Below, piece after piece: positions 23,131 through 31,792 of a stretch of DNA of 55,770 nucleotides (its first letter is position 1; each line of letters opens with the position of its first letter). A model generated the notes under the pieces. It was not told the DNA's origin. It searched no databases and was given only the letters and a program-made list of their open reading frames with translations. This DNA comes from an uncultured Dokdonia sp. (lineage in GTDB: Bacteria; Bacteroidota; Bacteroidia; Flavobacteriales; Flavobacteriaceae): assembly GCA_913060645.1 (NCBI GenBank), contig CAJXSW010000006.1, positions 1 through 55,770 on the forward strand. The letters are read 5' to 3'. Position numbers and translations under genes: made by a program.

Positions 23131-24873
23131 ATGAGTAATCCATCTAATAAAAGGAGACTTTTTCTAAGAAATACATTGCTAGCTACCGGCGGTATAATAT
23201 TGATTCCTAACTTTATAAGCTGTTCTAATGATGATGATCTAACGTTGAATAATGCGATCATACCGGATAACCTAACGACATCTAATTTTGAACTTGGCGT
23301 AGCAAGTTTTGACCCTACTAGTAATCAGGTTATTATCTGGACACATTATACTACAGAAGCAAGTCAGGCAACGATTACTTATGAATTAAGTACAGATATA
23401 AATTTTAATACTATCGTAAGAAGTGGTGAGGTGATTACAGACAGTAGCCGTGACTTTACAGTTAGTGTTGAGGTACAAGATCTGGAGGCAGGTCAAAAAT
23501 TATATTATCGCTTTGCAAACCTAGAAGATAACACTGTTTCTGTAATAGGAGAGACTATTACTTTACCATCGAGTGGCCTTGATGCAGTATCTATGGGAGT
23601 GGTATCTTGTGCAAACTATGCTGCCGGACTTTTTAATGTATATGACGCACTAGGAAATTCTGACGTAGAAATCATAGTCCACTTGGGAGATTATATTTAC
23701 GAGTATGGAGAGAATCAATATGGAACAAATGAGAATACAGTTGCATTAGGCAGAGTTCCCGAGCCTAATCATGAAATCGTAAGTCTTGATGATTATCGCC
23801 AGAGATATCGTCAATATCGCAGTGATGCTGGACTACAATTAGCACATCAAAAAAAACCGTTTATTGCCGTGTGGGATGATCACGAGATTACAAATGACAC
23901 TTATCAAGATGGTGCCCAAAATCATCAAGATGACGAAGGTGATTTTGATACTCGCAAGCAGGCAGCACTCCAAGCATATAGCGAGTATTTACCAGCAATG
24001 ACAAATGATGTAAATATCATATATAGAAGTTTTAAGATAGGAGATCTTGCAGATTTAATTATGCTTGATACTCGATTAGTAGGTCGTGATAAGCAACTAG
24101 ATTTTAATAACTATTTTGGGAGTACTGGTAGTTTTGATTTTACTGCATTTGGTGAAGATCTAGTAGATCCTAACCGTAGTATGCTAGGCGCACAACAAAA
24201 GAGCTGGTTTCAGAGTGCCCTAACAAATAGTTCTTCAAAGTATCAAGTAATAGGGCAGCAGGTGCTTATGGGAAAAATGTTTATACCGGCAGAGCTTATC
24301 ATTACAATAGGAACCATTTTAGGAGAAATAGGAGCAACAGGATCGGTGTTTGCCGGAACTACGGCTTTTTTTCAAGCGCAGCTTACCGAGCTGGTAACGC
24401 TTAAACTACGTGTACAAGCAAATGATCCAACGCTTACTGCCCAAGAAATAGGACGTGTGTCTAATACCATTCCTTATAACCTTGATGCTTGGGATGGATA
24501 CTTAGTAGAACGAGAAGAGTTAATGAATAGCTTTGTGGGGAAAGATGTGGTTGTTCTTGCGGGAGATACACATAATGCGTGGTATAATGATCTTACCCTG
24601 CAAGATGGAACTGCTGTTGGTAAGGAGCTTGCAACAGCTTCTGTTAGTTCGCCTGGTTTTGAAGGTATTTTAGGAGGTGATGCAGCTACAATTACAGGAT
24701 TTCAACAAGCAATGACCATTCTTATAGATGGACTTAATTACTTTAATGCAACTGAGCGTGGCTATCTTAAAGTAACTTTAAGTGGTTCTGGAGTGCAGTC
24801 AGATTGGATTTTTATTGATACGATTGCTTCTTCAAATTATATAGCACACACAGGTTTTTCTGAGAGTTTTTAG
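23131..24873 (+). CDS. PhoD-like alkaline phosphatase/phosphodiesterase, Tat lipoprotein
   Basis: This 580-residue calcium/iron-type phosphatase probably releases phosphate from organic esters outside the inner membrane. The N-terminus combines a twin-arginine motif (KRRLFLRN) with a lipobox (LIPNFISC, Cys about residue 31), so it should be a Tat-exported lipoprotein. A PhoD N-terminal beta domain (FELGVASFDPTSNQVIIWTHY) is followed by the metallophosphatase core: GVVSCANY, HLGDYIYEYGE, WDDHEITNDTY, and LAGDTHNAWYN. The ATG at 23131 is chosen because it sets the Tat signal near the start; an in-frame GTG nine codons upstream adds nothing. Confidence 0.9.
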   Translation: MSNPSNKRRLFLRNTLLATGGIILIPNFISCSNDDDLTLNNAIIPDNLTTSNFELGVASFDPTSNQVIIWTHYTTEASQATITYELSTDINFNTIVRSGEVITDSSRDFTVSVEVQDLEAGQKLYYRFANLEDNTVSVIGETITLPSSGLDAVSMGVVSCANYAAGLFNVYDALGNSDVEIIVHLGDYIYEYGENQYGTNENTVALGRVPEPNHEIVSLDDYRQRYRQYRSDAGLQLAHQKKPFIAVWDDHEITNDTYQDGAQNHQDDEGDFDTRKQAALQAYSEYLPAMTNDVNIIYRSFKIGDLADLIMLDTRLVGRDKQLDFNNYFGSTGSFDFTAFGEDLVDPNRSMLGAQQKSWFQSALTNSSSKYQVIGQQVLMGKMFIPAELIITIGTILGEIGATGSVFAGTTAFFQAQLTELVTLKLRVQANDPTLTAQEIGRVSNTIPYNLDAWDGYLVEREELMNSFVGKDVVVLAGDTHNAWYNDLTLQDGTAVGKELATASVSSPGFEGILGGDAATITGFQQAMTILIDGLNYFNATERGYLKVTLSGSGVQSDWIFIDTIASSNYIAHTGFSESF

Positions 24874-24899
24874 TTAAACCAGAGTAAATCAATGATTAG

Positions 24900-24929
24900 A
24901 ACCCTTATTATTATATAAGGGTTTTTTTT
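24900..24929 (+). terminator. Terminator after the PhoD-like gene
   Basis: AACCCTTAT (24900-24908) pairs with ATAAGGGTT (24915-24923) and ends in eight T residues. Confidence 0.85.
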
Positions 24930-24968
24930 GTGCACGATTTTTGTAATTTCAACGTTATAAAATTGACA

Positions 24969-26228
24969 ATGAAGAAACTACTTATATTATCCTTTTTGAT
25001 ATTGAATTTCGCTTTCGCGAAAGCGTCATATATCCTCATCCCTATGGATATAGAGACTCAAAGGGAGCATCTTAAAGCATATGGAATTACGTACTGGTCA
25101 CTTGATAAAAACCAAAAAGTAAAGTGGTTACTTAACTATAGAGGTGGCTCTTTCTTACTGCCAGATACCGAAGAGGTACGCCGCGAGTGTACGATACGTG
25201 GTGTATCTTATGAAGTATTATCAGACTCACAAACGGAACAAATTCTTACAGAGATTGCGAGTCCTTCTCAAAATATGGAAGCTGTCGTGCTAGAAAAAGC
25301 GCCAAAAATTGCCGTGTACACACCAGACAGCAAAGTGCCTTGGGATGATGCAGTAACAATGGTGCTTACCTATGCAGAGATACCTTACACCACTATTTAC
25401 GATACAGAAGTGCTTAGTGATCAGCTTATTTTATATGACTGGTTACACTTGCATCATGAAGATTTTACGGGGCAGTTTGGAAAATTCTATGGCTCTTACC
25501 GCGCCTCGCCTTGGTATATAGAAGAGAAAAAAACTGCGGAAGGCCTTGCTACCAAATTAGGTTACGATAAAGTCTCAAAGGAAAAAGGCGATGTAGCTCT
25601 TAAGATACGTGACTATGTTGTGGGAGGAGGTTTTATGTTTGCCATGTGTAGCGCGACAGATAGTTTTGATATTGCCCTCTCTGCCGAGGGAGTAGATATT
25701 TGTGAACCAATGTTTGACGGAGATCCTAGCGAACCAGGATATACTTCAAAAATAGACTTCCAGAAAACATTTGCTTTTAAAAACTATACCCTAGAGCGTT
25801 CTCCTACTACGTACGAGTTTTCGTCTATTGATATGACGCGCAAGCGTAAGATTCCTTTTCAAACAGATTATTTTACCTTAAAAGATTATAGTGCAAAATG
25901 GGATCCTATTCCTACGATGCTTTGTCAAAATCATACTGCACTTGTAAAAGGCTTTATGGGACAGACTACCAGTTATGATCCAGAGACTATCAAGTCTAAT
26001 GTGTTAGTAATGGGTGAAAACCTTACTAATGGTGAAGCGAGATATATTCATGGGATTAAGGGGAAAGGATTCTTTACTTTTTATGGAGGTCACGATCCAG
26101 AAGATTACCAGCACAGAGTAGGTGATCCTAAGACAGAGTTAGAGCTGCATCCTAACTCGCCTGGTTATCGTTTGATTTTAAATAACGTACTGTTTCCAGC
26201 AGCACGCAAGAAGAAACAAAAAACCTAA
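24969..26228 (+). CDS. Secreted protein of unknown function (amidotransferase/ThuA-like fold suspected)
   Basis: This 419-residue exported protein has a signal peptide MKKLLILSFLILNFAFAKAS whose last residues (AFAKA) are encoded by palindrome copy 10. After a helical segment (IETQREHLKAYGITYWSLDK...), residues from about 105 resemble a class I glutamine-amidotransferase/ThuA-like Rossmann domain: KIAVYTPDSKVPWDDAV, YDWLHLHHEDFTGQ, GGGFMFAMCSATDSFD, and GKGFFTFYGGHDPEDYQH. I believe homologues are sometimes labelled asparagine synthetase B, but there is no Ntn N-terminal Cys and no synthetase domain; the true AsnB is at 27654. The start is the ATG at 24969. It is followed by a DUF922 gene 5 bases later. 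Confidence 0.7.
   Translation: MKKLLILSFLILNFAFAKASYILIPMDIETQREHLKAYGITYWSLDKNQKVKWLLNYRGGSFLLPDTEEVRRECTIRGVSYEVLSDSQTEQILTEIASPSQNMEAVVLEKAPKIAVYTPDSKVPWDDAVTMVLTYAEIPYTTIYDTEVLSDQLILYDWLHLHHEDFTGQFGKFYGSYRASPWYIEEKKTAEGLATKLGYDKVSKEKGDVALKIRDYVVGGGFMFAMCSATDSFDIALSAEGVDICEPMFDGDPSEPGYTSKIDFQKTFAFKNYTLERSPTTYEFSSIDMTRKRKIPFQTDYFTLKDYSAKWDPIPTMLCQNHTALVKGFMGQTTSYDPETIKSNVLVMGENLTNGEARYIHGIKGKGFFTFYGGHDPEDYQHRVGDPKTELELHPNSPGYRLILNNVLFPAARKKKQKT
25010..25025. repeat. Iterated palindrome copy 10 (16 bp, in a signal peptide)
   Basis: CGCTTTCGCGAAAGCG, read as AFAKA at the signal-peptidase site of the secreted protein. Confidence 0.97.
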
Positions 26229-26233
26229 TAACA

Positions 26234-26764
26234 TTGAGTAGAGTATTTATCATACTATTTGCAATAGCCTTTGTGTCTGTCTCTGATGCTCCAGAGCGAC
26301 TTGCTTGGCATAGCCAGCGAGTACTGCAATGGTCAGATTTTAAAGGAACACCAGATTCTTTAGAGCGATGGGCTGCTAGTTCTAGCACGGGTCTTAGTCA
26401 GGGATATGCTTCTAATGGTGATGGTTATATAGACAAAGAAAGTCTTACAGTCACGGCTCATTTCTATCCGGAGTACTCATGGGTGCGACATCAAGAAAAG
26501 AGTAAGCATCTTCTGGCTCATGAGCAAACACATTTTAATATTACAGAAGTGTATGCACGTAAGCTTGAAGATAAAGTAGCCGCGTTTACGTTTACATCAA
26601 ATAGTCTTGAAGAAATAAAAATGCTTTATAAAGAAGTAGAGGAAGAGCGTGTCGCTACTCAGCAATTATTTGATAAAGAAACAAACCACTCGATTGACCA
26701 TATGAAAGAAGTACAGTGGGAGCTTAAAGTTGCAAGATGGTTAAGAGGAGATTTTGAAGAATAG
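26234..26764 (+). CDS. DUF922 domain protein, predicted secreted Zn-protease-like
   Basis: This 176-residue protein has a short hydrophobic N-terminus (MSRVFIILFAIAFVSVSDA) that is likely a signal peptide. The DUF922 core includes WSDFKGTPD, ALT-like VTAHFYPEYSWV, and the metal-binding HEQTHFNITEVYARKLE, a HExxH-type helix variant seen in this family, which is predicted to contain zinc peptidases. The start is the TTG at 26234, only 5 bases after the preceding gene's stop, so they are likely cotranscribed. No substrate is known. Confidence 0.8.
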   Translation: MSRVFIILFAIAFVSVSDAPERLAWHSQRVLQWSDFKGTPDSLERWAASSSTGLSQGYASNGDGYIDKESLTVTAHFYPEYSWVRHQEKSKHLLAHEQTHFNITEVYARKLEDKVAAFTFTSNSLEEIKMLYKEVEEERVATQQLFDKETNHSIDHMKEVQWELKVARWLRGDFEE

Positions 26765-26793
26765 AAAACTAAATACACATTCTAACACATAAA

Positions 26794-26827
26794 AAAACTG
26801 GATTCTCATTCTTGAGAATCCAGTTTT
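26794..26827. terminator. Bidirectional terminator
   Basis: AAAACTGGATTCTC (26794-26807) pairs perfectly with GAGAATCCAGTTTT (26814-26827), between the convergent DUF922 and DUF2911 genes. Confidence 0.88.
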
Positions 26828-26859
26828 CTGTTTCTTATCCTAAAGCCTAAAGCTTATGC

Positions 26860-27396
26860 TTAGTTGTAGAAAGGTACTTCTACACGAGCATTACCCCACG
26901 CCATGTGAAGGTGAGCTCCTTGATCTACAGGTGTGAATTCCATTCCAAAATACTCAATAGACTCATCTGCTTGTGTTACTGGAACCGTGATACGAGCTAC
27001 ATCATTTGCTTCTTTGTAAAAGTAAGATCCCCATACATTCAGATCAGAGCTTAAAATGATGGTCCACTCAGCACCATTAGGCATTGCATACATTGTGTAC
27101 GTTCCTGCTTTTACTGGCGTCGTTCCTAGTTTCATATCCTTGTAAAGAGTAATCTCTGCTGCTTCATTTGCACCTAGTCTCCATACTTTACCGTCTGGAG
27201 CAAGTTTAGAAAGCTCACGCTCTTTAAGTTGAGGGCGGCTATATGTTACTTTTACTAGCTTATTTGATTCCTTGTAATTAGATGGAAAAGCCGCTTGATC
27301 CATTGGGCTTTTATCTACATTAAAATCTTGTGCAGTTACAGAGGGTGCAGCAACAAATGCTAGTGCCACCATAGCAGTCATAAAAAACTTTTTCAT
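26860..27396 (-). CDS. Secreted DUF2911 domain protein
   Basis: This 178-residue protein has a signal peptide (MKKFFMTAMVALAFVAAPSVTAQ) and a DUF2911 domain. Typical pieces are VTYSRPQLKER, KVWRLGANEAAEITLYKDM, KAGTYTMYAMPN, WTIILSSDLNVWGSYFY, and the C-terminal HMAWGNARVEVPF. The family is abundant in Bacteroidota and its function is unknown. It is monocistronic on the minus strand with a -7 box at 27452-27459. Confidence 0.9.
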   Translation of the reverse strand: MKKFFMTAMVALAFVAAPSVTAQDFNVDKSPMDQAAFPSNYKESNKLVKVTYSRPQLKERELSKLAPDGKVWRLGANEAAEITLYKDMKLGTTPVKAGTYTMYAMPNGAEWTIILSSDLNVWGSYFYKEANDVARITVPVTQADESIEYFGMEFTPVDQGAHLHMAWGNARVEVPFYN

Positions 27397-27451
27397 AATA
27401 GTAATTGTGTTTAAGAGTTAATTAGTCTTGAAATAGCTCTCAAGGCTCCTT

Positions 27452-27459
27452 CAAAGTTA
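27452..27459 (-). promoter_or_regulatory. Putative -7 element of the DUF2911 gene
   Basis: TAACTTTG on the minus strand fits TAnnTTTG, 55 bases upstream of the start codon. Confidence 0.5.
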
Positions 27460-27507
27460 TGCTGTAAGTCTCACAAAAGTGCTAAAACTTTCAAAATGTT
27501 TTAGAAG

Positions 27508-27527
27508 TACGCTTTCGCGAAAGCGTA
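27508..27527. repeat. Iterated palindrome copy 11 (20 bp, intergenic)
   Basis: Full TACGCTTTCGCGAAAGCGTA between the divergent DUF2911 and asnB genes. Confidence 0.97.
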
Positions 27528-27653
27528 TACCTTCATATTAATACGTTTAATAGATTTATAGTTATAATATGCAACTGTAATTGATGTAATTGTTTTATTA
27601 AAGGAAGTATAATTGCATATTTGGCTTATCAATAACAATAAATATATAAAATC

Positions 27654-29321
27654 ATGTGTGGAATTGTATGTGCCTTTGATCTCAAGGAGAAAGCCGAAGA
27701 TTTACGTCCTCAATTATTAGAAATGTCAAAAAAAATCCGCCACAGAGGACCGGATTGGAATGGAGTTTTTAATAATGATAAAGCCATCATGACACACGAA
27801 CGTCTGTCTATAGTAGATCCAGCTTCTGGAAAGCAACCGTTATTTTCAAAAGATAAGAGTCTAGTACTTGCGGCAAATGGGGAGATATATAACCATAAGG
27901 AATTACGTGAGACCTTAACTGGAGATTACGAGTTTCAAACAGCATCAGATTGTGAGATCATACTCGCACTTTATAAAGAACACGGTCATGACTTTTGTGA
28001 CAAGCTCAACGGGATTTTTGGCTTTGCGTTATATGACGTAGCCAAAGATGAATATTTTGTAGCCCGTGATCACATGGGGATTATTCCACTCTATATGGGA
28101 TGGGATCAGCACGGGACTTTTTATGTAGCTTCTGAGTTAAAGGCACTAGAAGGTGTTTGTTCTAAGATAGAATTATTTCCTCCAGGACATTATTACTCTA
28201 GTGTAACAGGAGAGCTCACACGCTGGTACTCTCGTGACTGGATGGAATATGATAACGTAAAAGATAACGAGTCAAGTATAGAAGAGTTACACGATGCACT
28301 TGCGGCATCTATAAAGCGCCAACTTATGAGTGATGTGCCTTATGGGGTATTACTTTCTGGAGGTTTAGATTCTTCAATCACCAGTGCAGTTGCAAAGCTA
28401 TATGCAGAAAAGCGTATAGAATCTGGTGATGAGCAAGCTGCGTGGTGGCCACAGTTACACTCTTTTAGTATAGGACTTAAAGGTTCTCCAGATCTAGCAG
28501 CTGCTCAGGTGGTAGCAGATCACATAGGGACAGTACATCACCCTATTGAGTTTACGATACAAGAAGGGCTAGATGCTATACGTGATGTAATCTATCATCT
28601 AGAAACATATGATATCACCACGATAAGAGCGAGTACGCCTATGTACTTAATGGCTCGCGTGATTAAATCTATGGGAGTAAAAATGGTGCTCTCAGGAGAA
28701 GGAGCAGATGAGATTTTTGGAGGATATTTATACTTCCATAAAGCACCAAATGCAAAGGAGTTTCATGAGGAGACTGTGCGTAAACTAGATAAGTTACACA
28801 TGTATGACTGTCTACGTGCAAATAAATCACTTGCAGCCTGGGGAATAGAAGGGCGTGTTCCTTTCTTAGATAAAGAGTTTATGGATGTCGCAATGCGTCT
28901 TAACCCTCAAGATAAAATGATTACTAAGGAGCGTAAGATGGAAAAGTGGATCTTGCGTAAAGCCTTTGAAAAGTATTTACCAGAGAGTGTAGCCTGGAGA
29001 CAAAAGGAGCAATTTTCTGACGGTGTAGGTTATTCATGGATTGATAGTCTTAAGGAAGTAGTAGATGAAGCTGTGAGTGCTACCCAAATGGAAAACGCTC
29101 ATCATAGATTCCCTATCCATACGCCTCAAAACAAAGAAGAGTTTTACTACCGTACTATTTTTGAAGAGCACTTCCCGAGTGATGCTGCAGCGCGCTGTGT
29201 GCCTTCTGTGCCAAGTGTAGCTTGTAGTACACCTACAGCACTAGAATGGGATGAAGCTTTTAAAAATATGAATGATCCATCAGGTAGAGCTGTTGCTTTT
29301 GTACATGATGATGCTTATTAA
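27654..29321 (+). CDS. asnB: Glutamine-hydrolysing asparagine synthetase B
   Basis: This 555-residue enzyme makes asparagine from aspartate, glutamine and ATP. The Ntn glutaminase domain starts with the nucleophile Cys2 (MCGIVCAFD) and has RHRGPDWNG, ERLSIVD, and ANGEIYNH. The C-terminal synthetase domain has the PP-loop LLSGGLDSS (about 236-244), SFSIGLKGSPD, MVLSGEGADEIFGGY, and GRVPFLDK. The length and motif set match the E. coli AsnB type. It has its own upstream region containing palindrome copy 11, and it ends in a strong bidirectional terminator. Confidence 0.97.
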   Translation: MCGIVCAFDLKEKAEDLRPQLLEMSKKIRHRGPDWNGVFNNDKAIMTHERLSIVDPASGKQPLFSKDKSLVLAANGEIYNHKELRETLTGDYEFQTASDCEIILALYKEHGHDFCDKLNGIFGFALYDVAKDEYFVARDHMGIIPLYMGWDQHGTFYVASELKALEGVCSKIELFPPGHYYSSVTGELTRWYSRDWMEYDNVKDNESSIEELHDALAASIKRQLMSDVPYGVLLSGGLDSSITSAVAKLYAEKRIESGDEQAAWWPQLHSFSIGLKGSPDLAAAQVVADHIGTVHHPIEFTIQEGLDAIRDVIYHLETYDITTIRASTPMYLMARVIKSMGVKMVLSGEGADEIFGGYLYFHKAPNAKEFHEETVRKLDKLHMYDCLRANKSLAAWGIEGRVPFLDKEFMDVAMRLNPQDKMITKERKMEKWILRKAFEKYLPESVAWRQKEQFSDGVGYSWIDSLKEVVDEAVSATQMENAHHRFPIHTPQNKEEFYYRTIFEEHFPSDAAARCVPSVPSVACSTPTALEWDEAFKNMNDPSGRAVAFVHDDAY

Positions 29322-29343
29322 GAATATGTAAATTGTTAAATAG

Positions 29344-29380
29344 AAAAACCGCTTTATCTTAAAGGATAAAGCGGTTTTTT
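29344..29380. terminator. Bidirectional terminator between asnB and the MRJP-like gene
   Basis: AAAAACCGCTTTATC (29344-29358) pairs perfectly with GATAAAGCGGTTTTT (29365-29379), between convergent genes. Confidence 0.9.
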
Positions 29381-29406
29381 AATGTGTGAAATTGAAAGGC
29401 TTTTAT

Positions 29407-30477
29407 TTAATCAATACTCACTTTATTAATAGTAAATTTCATATCTCCTAGAGGACCTGTAATTTCATTAATTCTAGAGTTGGTGTAGTATAAATCACCT
29501 TTGTAAATACTAAAGGTATCTGCCCAGCGCACTTGGTCACCTTCAATAAGTGTAGATACTTCTTTAGTGTTAGTATCCATTTTCATCACCTTATTATTCT
29601 CTAAGTCCGCGAAGTAAAGGTTACTAGCATCATCAAGTATCATCCCGTCTGGTGCACTTGTTTTCTTAACTAGAGACACGCTATTTTCTATATCTTCTTG
29701 TGTGCCATTAATAAGTGTTGAAGTTGGGATAGCATATAAGCTATAACCGCTTAGTGCGTGGTAATATAAAATGTCATTATTTACATCTAATGCAATACCA
29801 TCAGAATGTACTTTGTTCTCCCAAGTACTGCCATCAGGAAATGTAAGTTGGCTTACTTCAGCTTGTGTTGAGGTGTGCTCATTAAGCACTCTTTTAGATT
29901 CGCCAGACTCAAGATCTAAAATTACAAGTCCTGCATGTCCAGAGTCTGTAAAGTAAGCTTTGTTGTTTTTTACATCTATACGCACATCGTTTATGTATGA
30001 GTCTTTATGGATGCTACTTTCTGTAATAGTGTAGGTGCGTTTTAATGAGTTTGTAGTTAGATCAAATACAAAGATTTTTGGGTTGTCAATCACACCACCA
30101 AATAATGGATTACGAGTATCCACTACATATAAATCATTATTGAAAGCGACTACAGATTGTACCGCTACAAAAAGTGAATCATTAACTTCTTTTCCATCTT
30201 CCCATGTATTCCACTGTTCGTTAGGGAATGCAGCCGATTCATTATTTTCTAATACTTCAACTACAGAGTTTTCTACACCTTTTCTCCATCTTGGGAAATT
30301 AGCAAATATTCTACCTTCATTACTTACCGTAACACCTGTAACTTGTTGTCCCGTAAAAGAAGCTACTTTAGTGATTACTGGGCTTTCTTGAGTTTTCTGT
30401 ACTTCTTTTGTTTCTGTAGCGTTCTTGCAACTTATTATAGAAAATATAACTAGCAGCGATAGTATTGTTTTATTCAT
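29407..30477 (-). CDS. MRJP/yellow-like beta-propeller lipoprotein
   Basis: This 356-residue predicted lipoprotein (lipobox FSIISC, Cys about residue 17) has a six-bladed beta-propeller of the major royal jelly/yellow type, related to SMP-30 lactonases. Diagnostic pieces are QVTGVTVSNEGRIFANFPRW, YINDVRIDVKNNKAYFTDSG, HSDGIALDVNNDILYYHAL, and APDGMILDDASNLYFADLENN. It is probably a periplasmic or outer-membrane sugar-lactone or small-molecule binding enzyme; the substrate is unknown. A -7 box is at 30517-30524. Confidence 0.85.
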   Translation of the reverse strand: MNKTILSLLVIFSIISCKNATETKEVQKTQESPVITKVASFTGQQVTGVTVSNEGRIFANFPRWRKGVENSVVEVLENNESAAFPNEQWNTWEDGKEVNDSLFVAVQSVVAFNNDLYVVDTRNPLFGGVIDNPKIFVFDLTTNSLKRTYTITESSIHKDSYINDVRIDVKNNKAYFTDSGHAGLVILDLESGESKRVLNEHTSTQAEVSQLTFPDGSTWENKVHSDGIALDVNNDILYYHALSGYSLYAIPTSTLINGTQEDIENSVSLVKKTSAPDGMILDDASNLYFADLENNKVMKMDTNTKEVSTLIEGDQVRWADTFSIYKGDLYYTNSRINEITGPLGDMKFTINKVSID

Positions 30478-30516
30478 GATATGAGTTTTATAATGTATGG
30501 TACTTCTTTAACCTTG

Positions 30517-30524
30517 CAAAGATA
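30517..30524 (-). promoter_or_regulatory. Putative -7 element of the MRJP-like gene
   Basis: TATCTTTG on the minus strand, 39 bases upstream of the start codon. Confidence 0.5.
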
Positions 30525-30594
30525 GTACGGCTATTTACGCCTAGCGAATAGAAAGTGTTAGGCTTATTATAAAATTCAAGAAACCTTGTTCAGA

Positions 30595-31758
30595 TCATGT
30601 AGTCACGTATTCTTTTAAATCAGAAGTTAAGATATCTGTGAGTTCGCGCTCATTATCAGGATTTGTCTCTGTAAAAATAAATCCAAATACAGGATAGCTA
30701 TGTATATCTAGTGGTCTTACTAATACTGGTTTTTCAAACTTTGTAGCTATCTTCTTGTAGTCAAAACTTTTGATGTTTTCGGCAGGGATACCCGTGCTAT
30801 TATCGAGTATAATTATGCTAAAGACTTTATCTTCCTTGCTTTTAAATATCTGGTCCCAGTTAGGTTTTTTGCTTTCGCGAAAGCATACATAAGAATTAAA
30901 ATCTACAGTAACACCAAGTGAGTCACCCGTAGTACAAAATCCTCCAAAACGTAACGGATTAACCTCAATAGGAGTGATCTTTCCAGAAGCACCTATACGT
31001 ATCTCTGCATGCGCAGGAAAATTCTTGAGTTGTAATTCTTGTCCTAATGCGTTTAGAAATTCATGTATGGCAGTACTATGTGTGGTGATAATATCTTTTG
31101 AGGTGCAATAAACGCGATCGCTAGTGTCTTTTCCAGAAGAGAATAGGTGGTGTAAAATGTTTAAGATTACAACCTCACCATTTGCATTGTGATAGTAATC
31201 TATAGCAAATTCTTCTCCTTGAATAAATTCTTCAATAATGAAATATGTGGTGTCCAGCACATTTTTAGGAAAGATGCTTTTGAGCTTCTCTGGGTGTAGC
31301 TCTTTCTTTGCTTGTTCCCAATCATGTTGATCTTGAATAATATGAACGCCTATACTGAAAAAGCCAACACTAGGTTTTATAACAAAAGGAAATTTCAATG
31401 TTTCGGCATCTAGAAGATGCACATCTGTTAGAGAAAGCTTTTGGAAATAAAAGTCTGGAAACAAGCTTTTTGTAAGTTCTCTGAACAGGACTTTGTCCTT
31501 TAAAATATTTATTTGTCGAGCAAGCTGGCTATCTCCCAGGTGCTGTTCTATCCATACCAGCGCGTTTTCTGAATTTGAGTATAGCGTTGTCTCTGGATTA
31601 TCGTTATAGACAGTTATAGCATCCTGCTCATCAATCCAGTTAAGTGTGTCATCTTGTATGATAGACATCGCAACTGGAGTTGCAATAATGGGGTAGTTAT
31701 TTTCCTTTATAGTTGCAATAAGAAAATCTGAAGCAAATGGCTTATCTATTAAAAACAT
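30595..31758 (-). CDS. ATP-grasp domain protein
   Basis: This 387-residue protein has a pre-ATP-grasp Rossmann-like N-terminus (MFLIDKPFASDFLIATIKENNYPIIAT) and an ATP-grasp core: KDKVLFRELTKSLFPDFYF, FPFVIKPSVGFFSIGVHII, FIIEEFIQGEEFAIDYY, and AHAEIRIGASGKITPIEVNPLRFGG with its metal-binding E/N pair. The fold ligates carboxylates to amines or thiols using ATP, so a peptide-like small molecule or a modified amino acid is plausible. Palindrome copy 12 encodes CFRES after the core. It sits 34 bases downstream of marC on the same strand, so the two are probably cotranscribed. Confidence 0.85.
   Translation of the reverse strand: MFLIDKPFASDFLIATIKENNYPIIATPVAMSIIQDDTLNWIDEQDAITVYNDNPETTLYSNSENALVWIEQHLGDSQLARQINILKDKVLFRELTKSLFPDFYFQKLSLTDVHLLDAETLKFPFVIKPSVGFFSIGVHIIQDQHDWEQAKKELHPEKLKSIFPKNVLDTTYFIIEEFIQGEEFAIDYYHNANGEVVILNILHHLFSSGKDTSDRVYCTSKDIITTHSTAIHEFLNALGQELQLKNFPAHAEIRIGASGKITPIEVNPLRFGGFCTTGDSLGVTVDFNSYVCFRESKKPNWDQIFKSKEDKVFSIIILDNSTGIPAENIKSFDYKKIATKFEKPVLVRPLDIHSYPVFGFIFTETNPDNERELTDILTSDLKEYVTT
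30870..30885. repeat. Iterated palindrome copy 12 (16 bp, in ATP-grasp gene)
   Basis: TGCTTTCGCGAAAGCA, with outer T/A in place of C/G. It is read in frame as CFRES. Confidence 0.97.
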
Positions 31759-31792
31759 AATGATGGTTATTGTGAGGTACTCTAATTAAACT

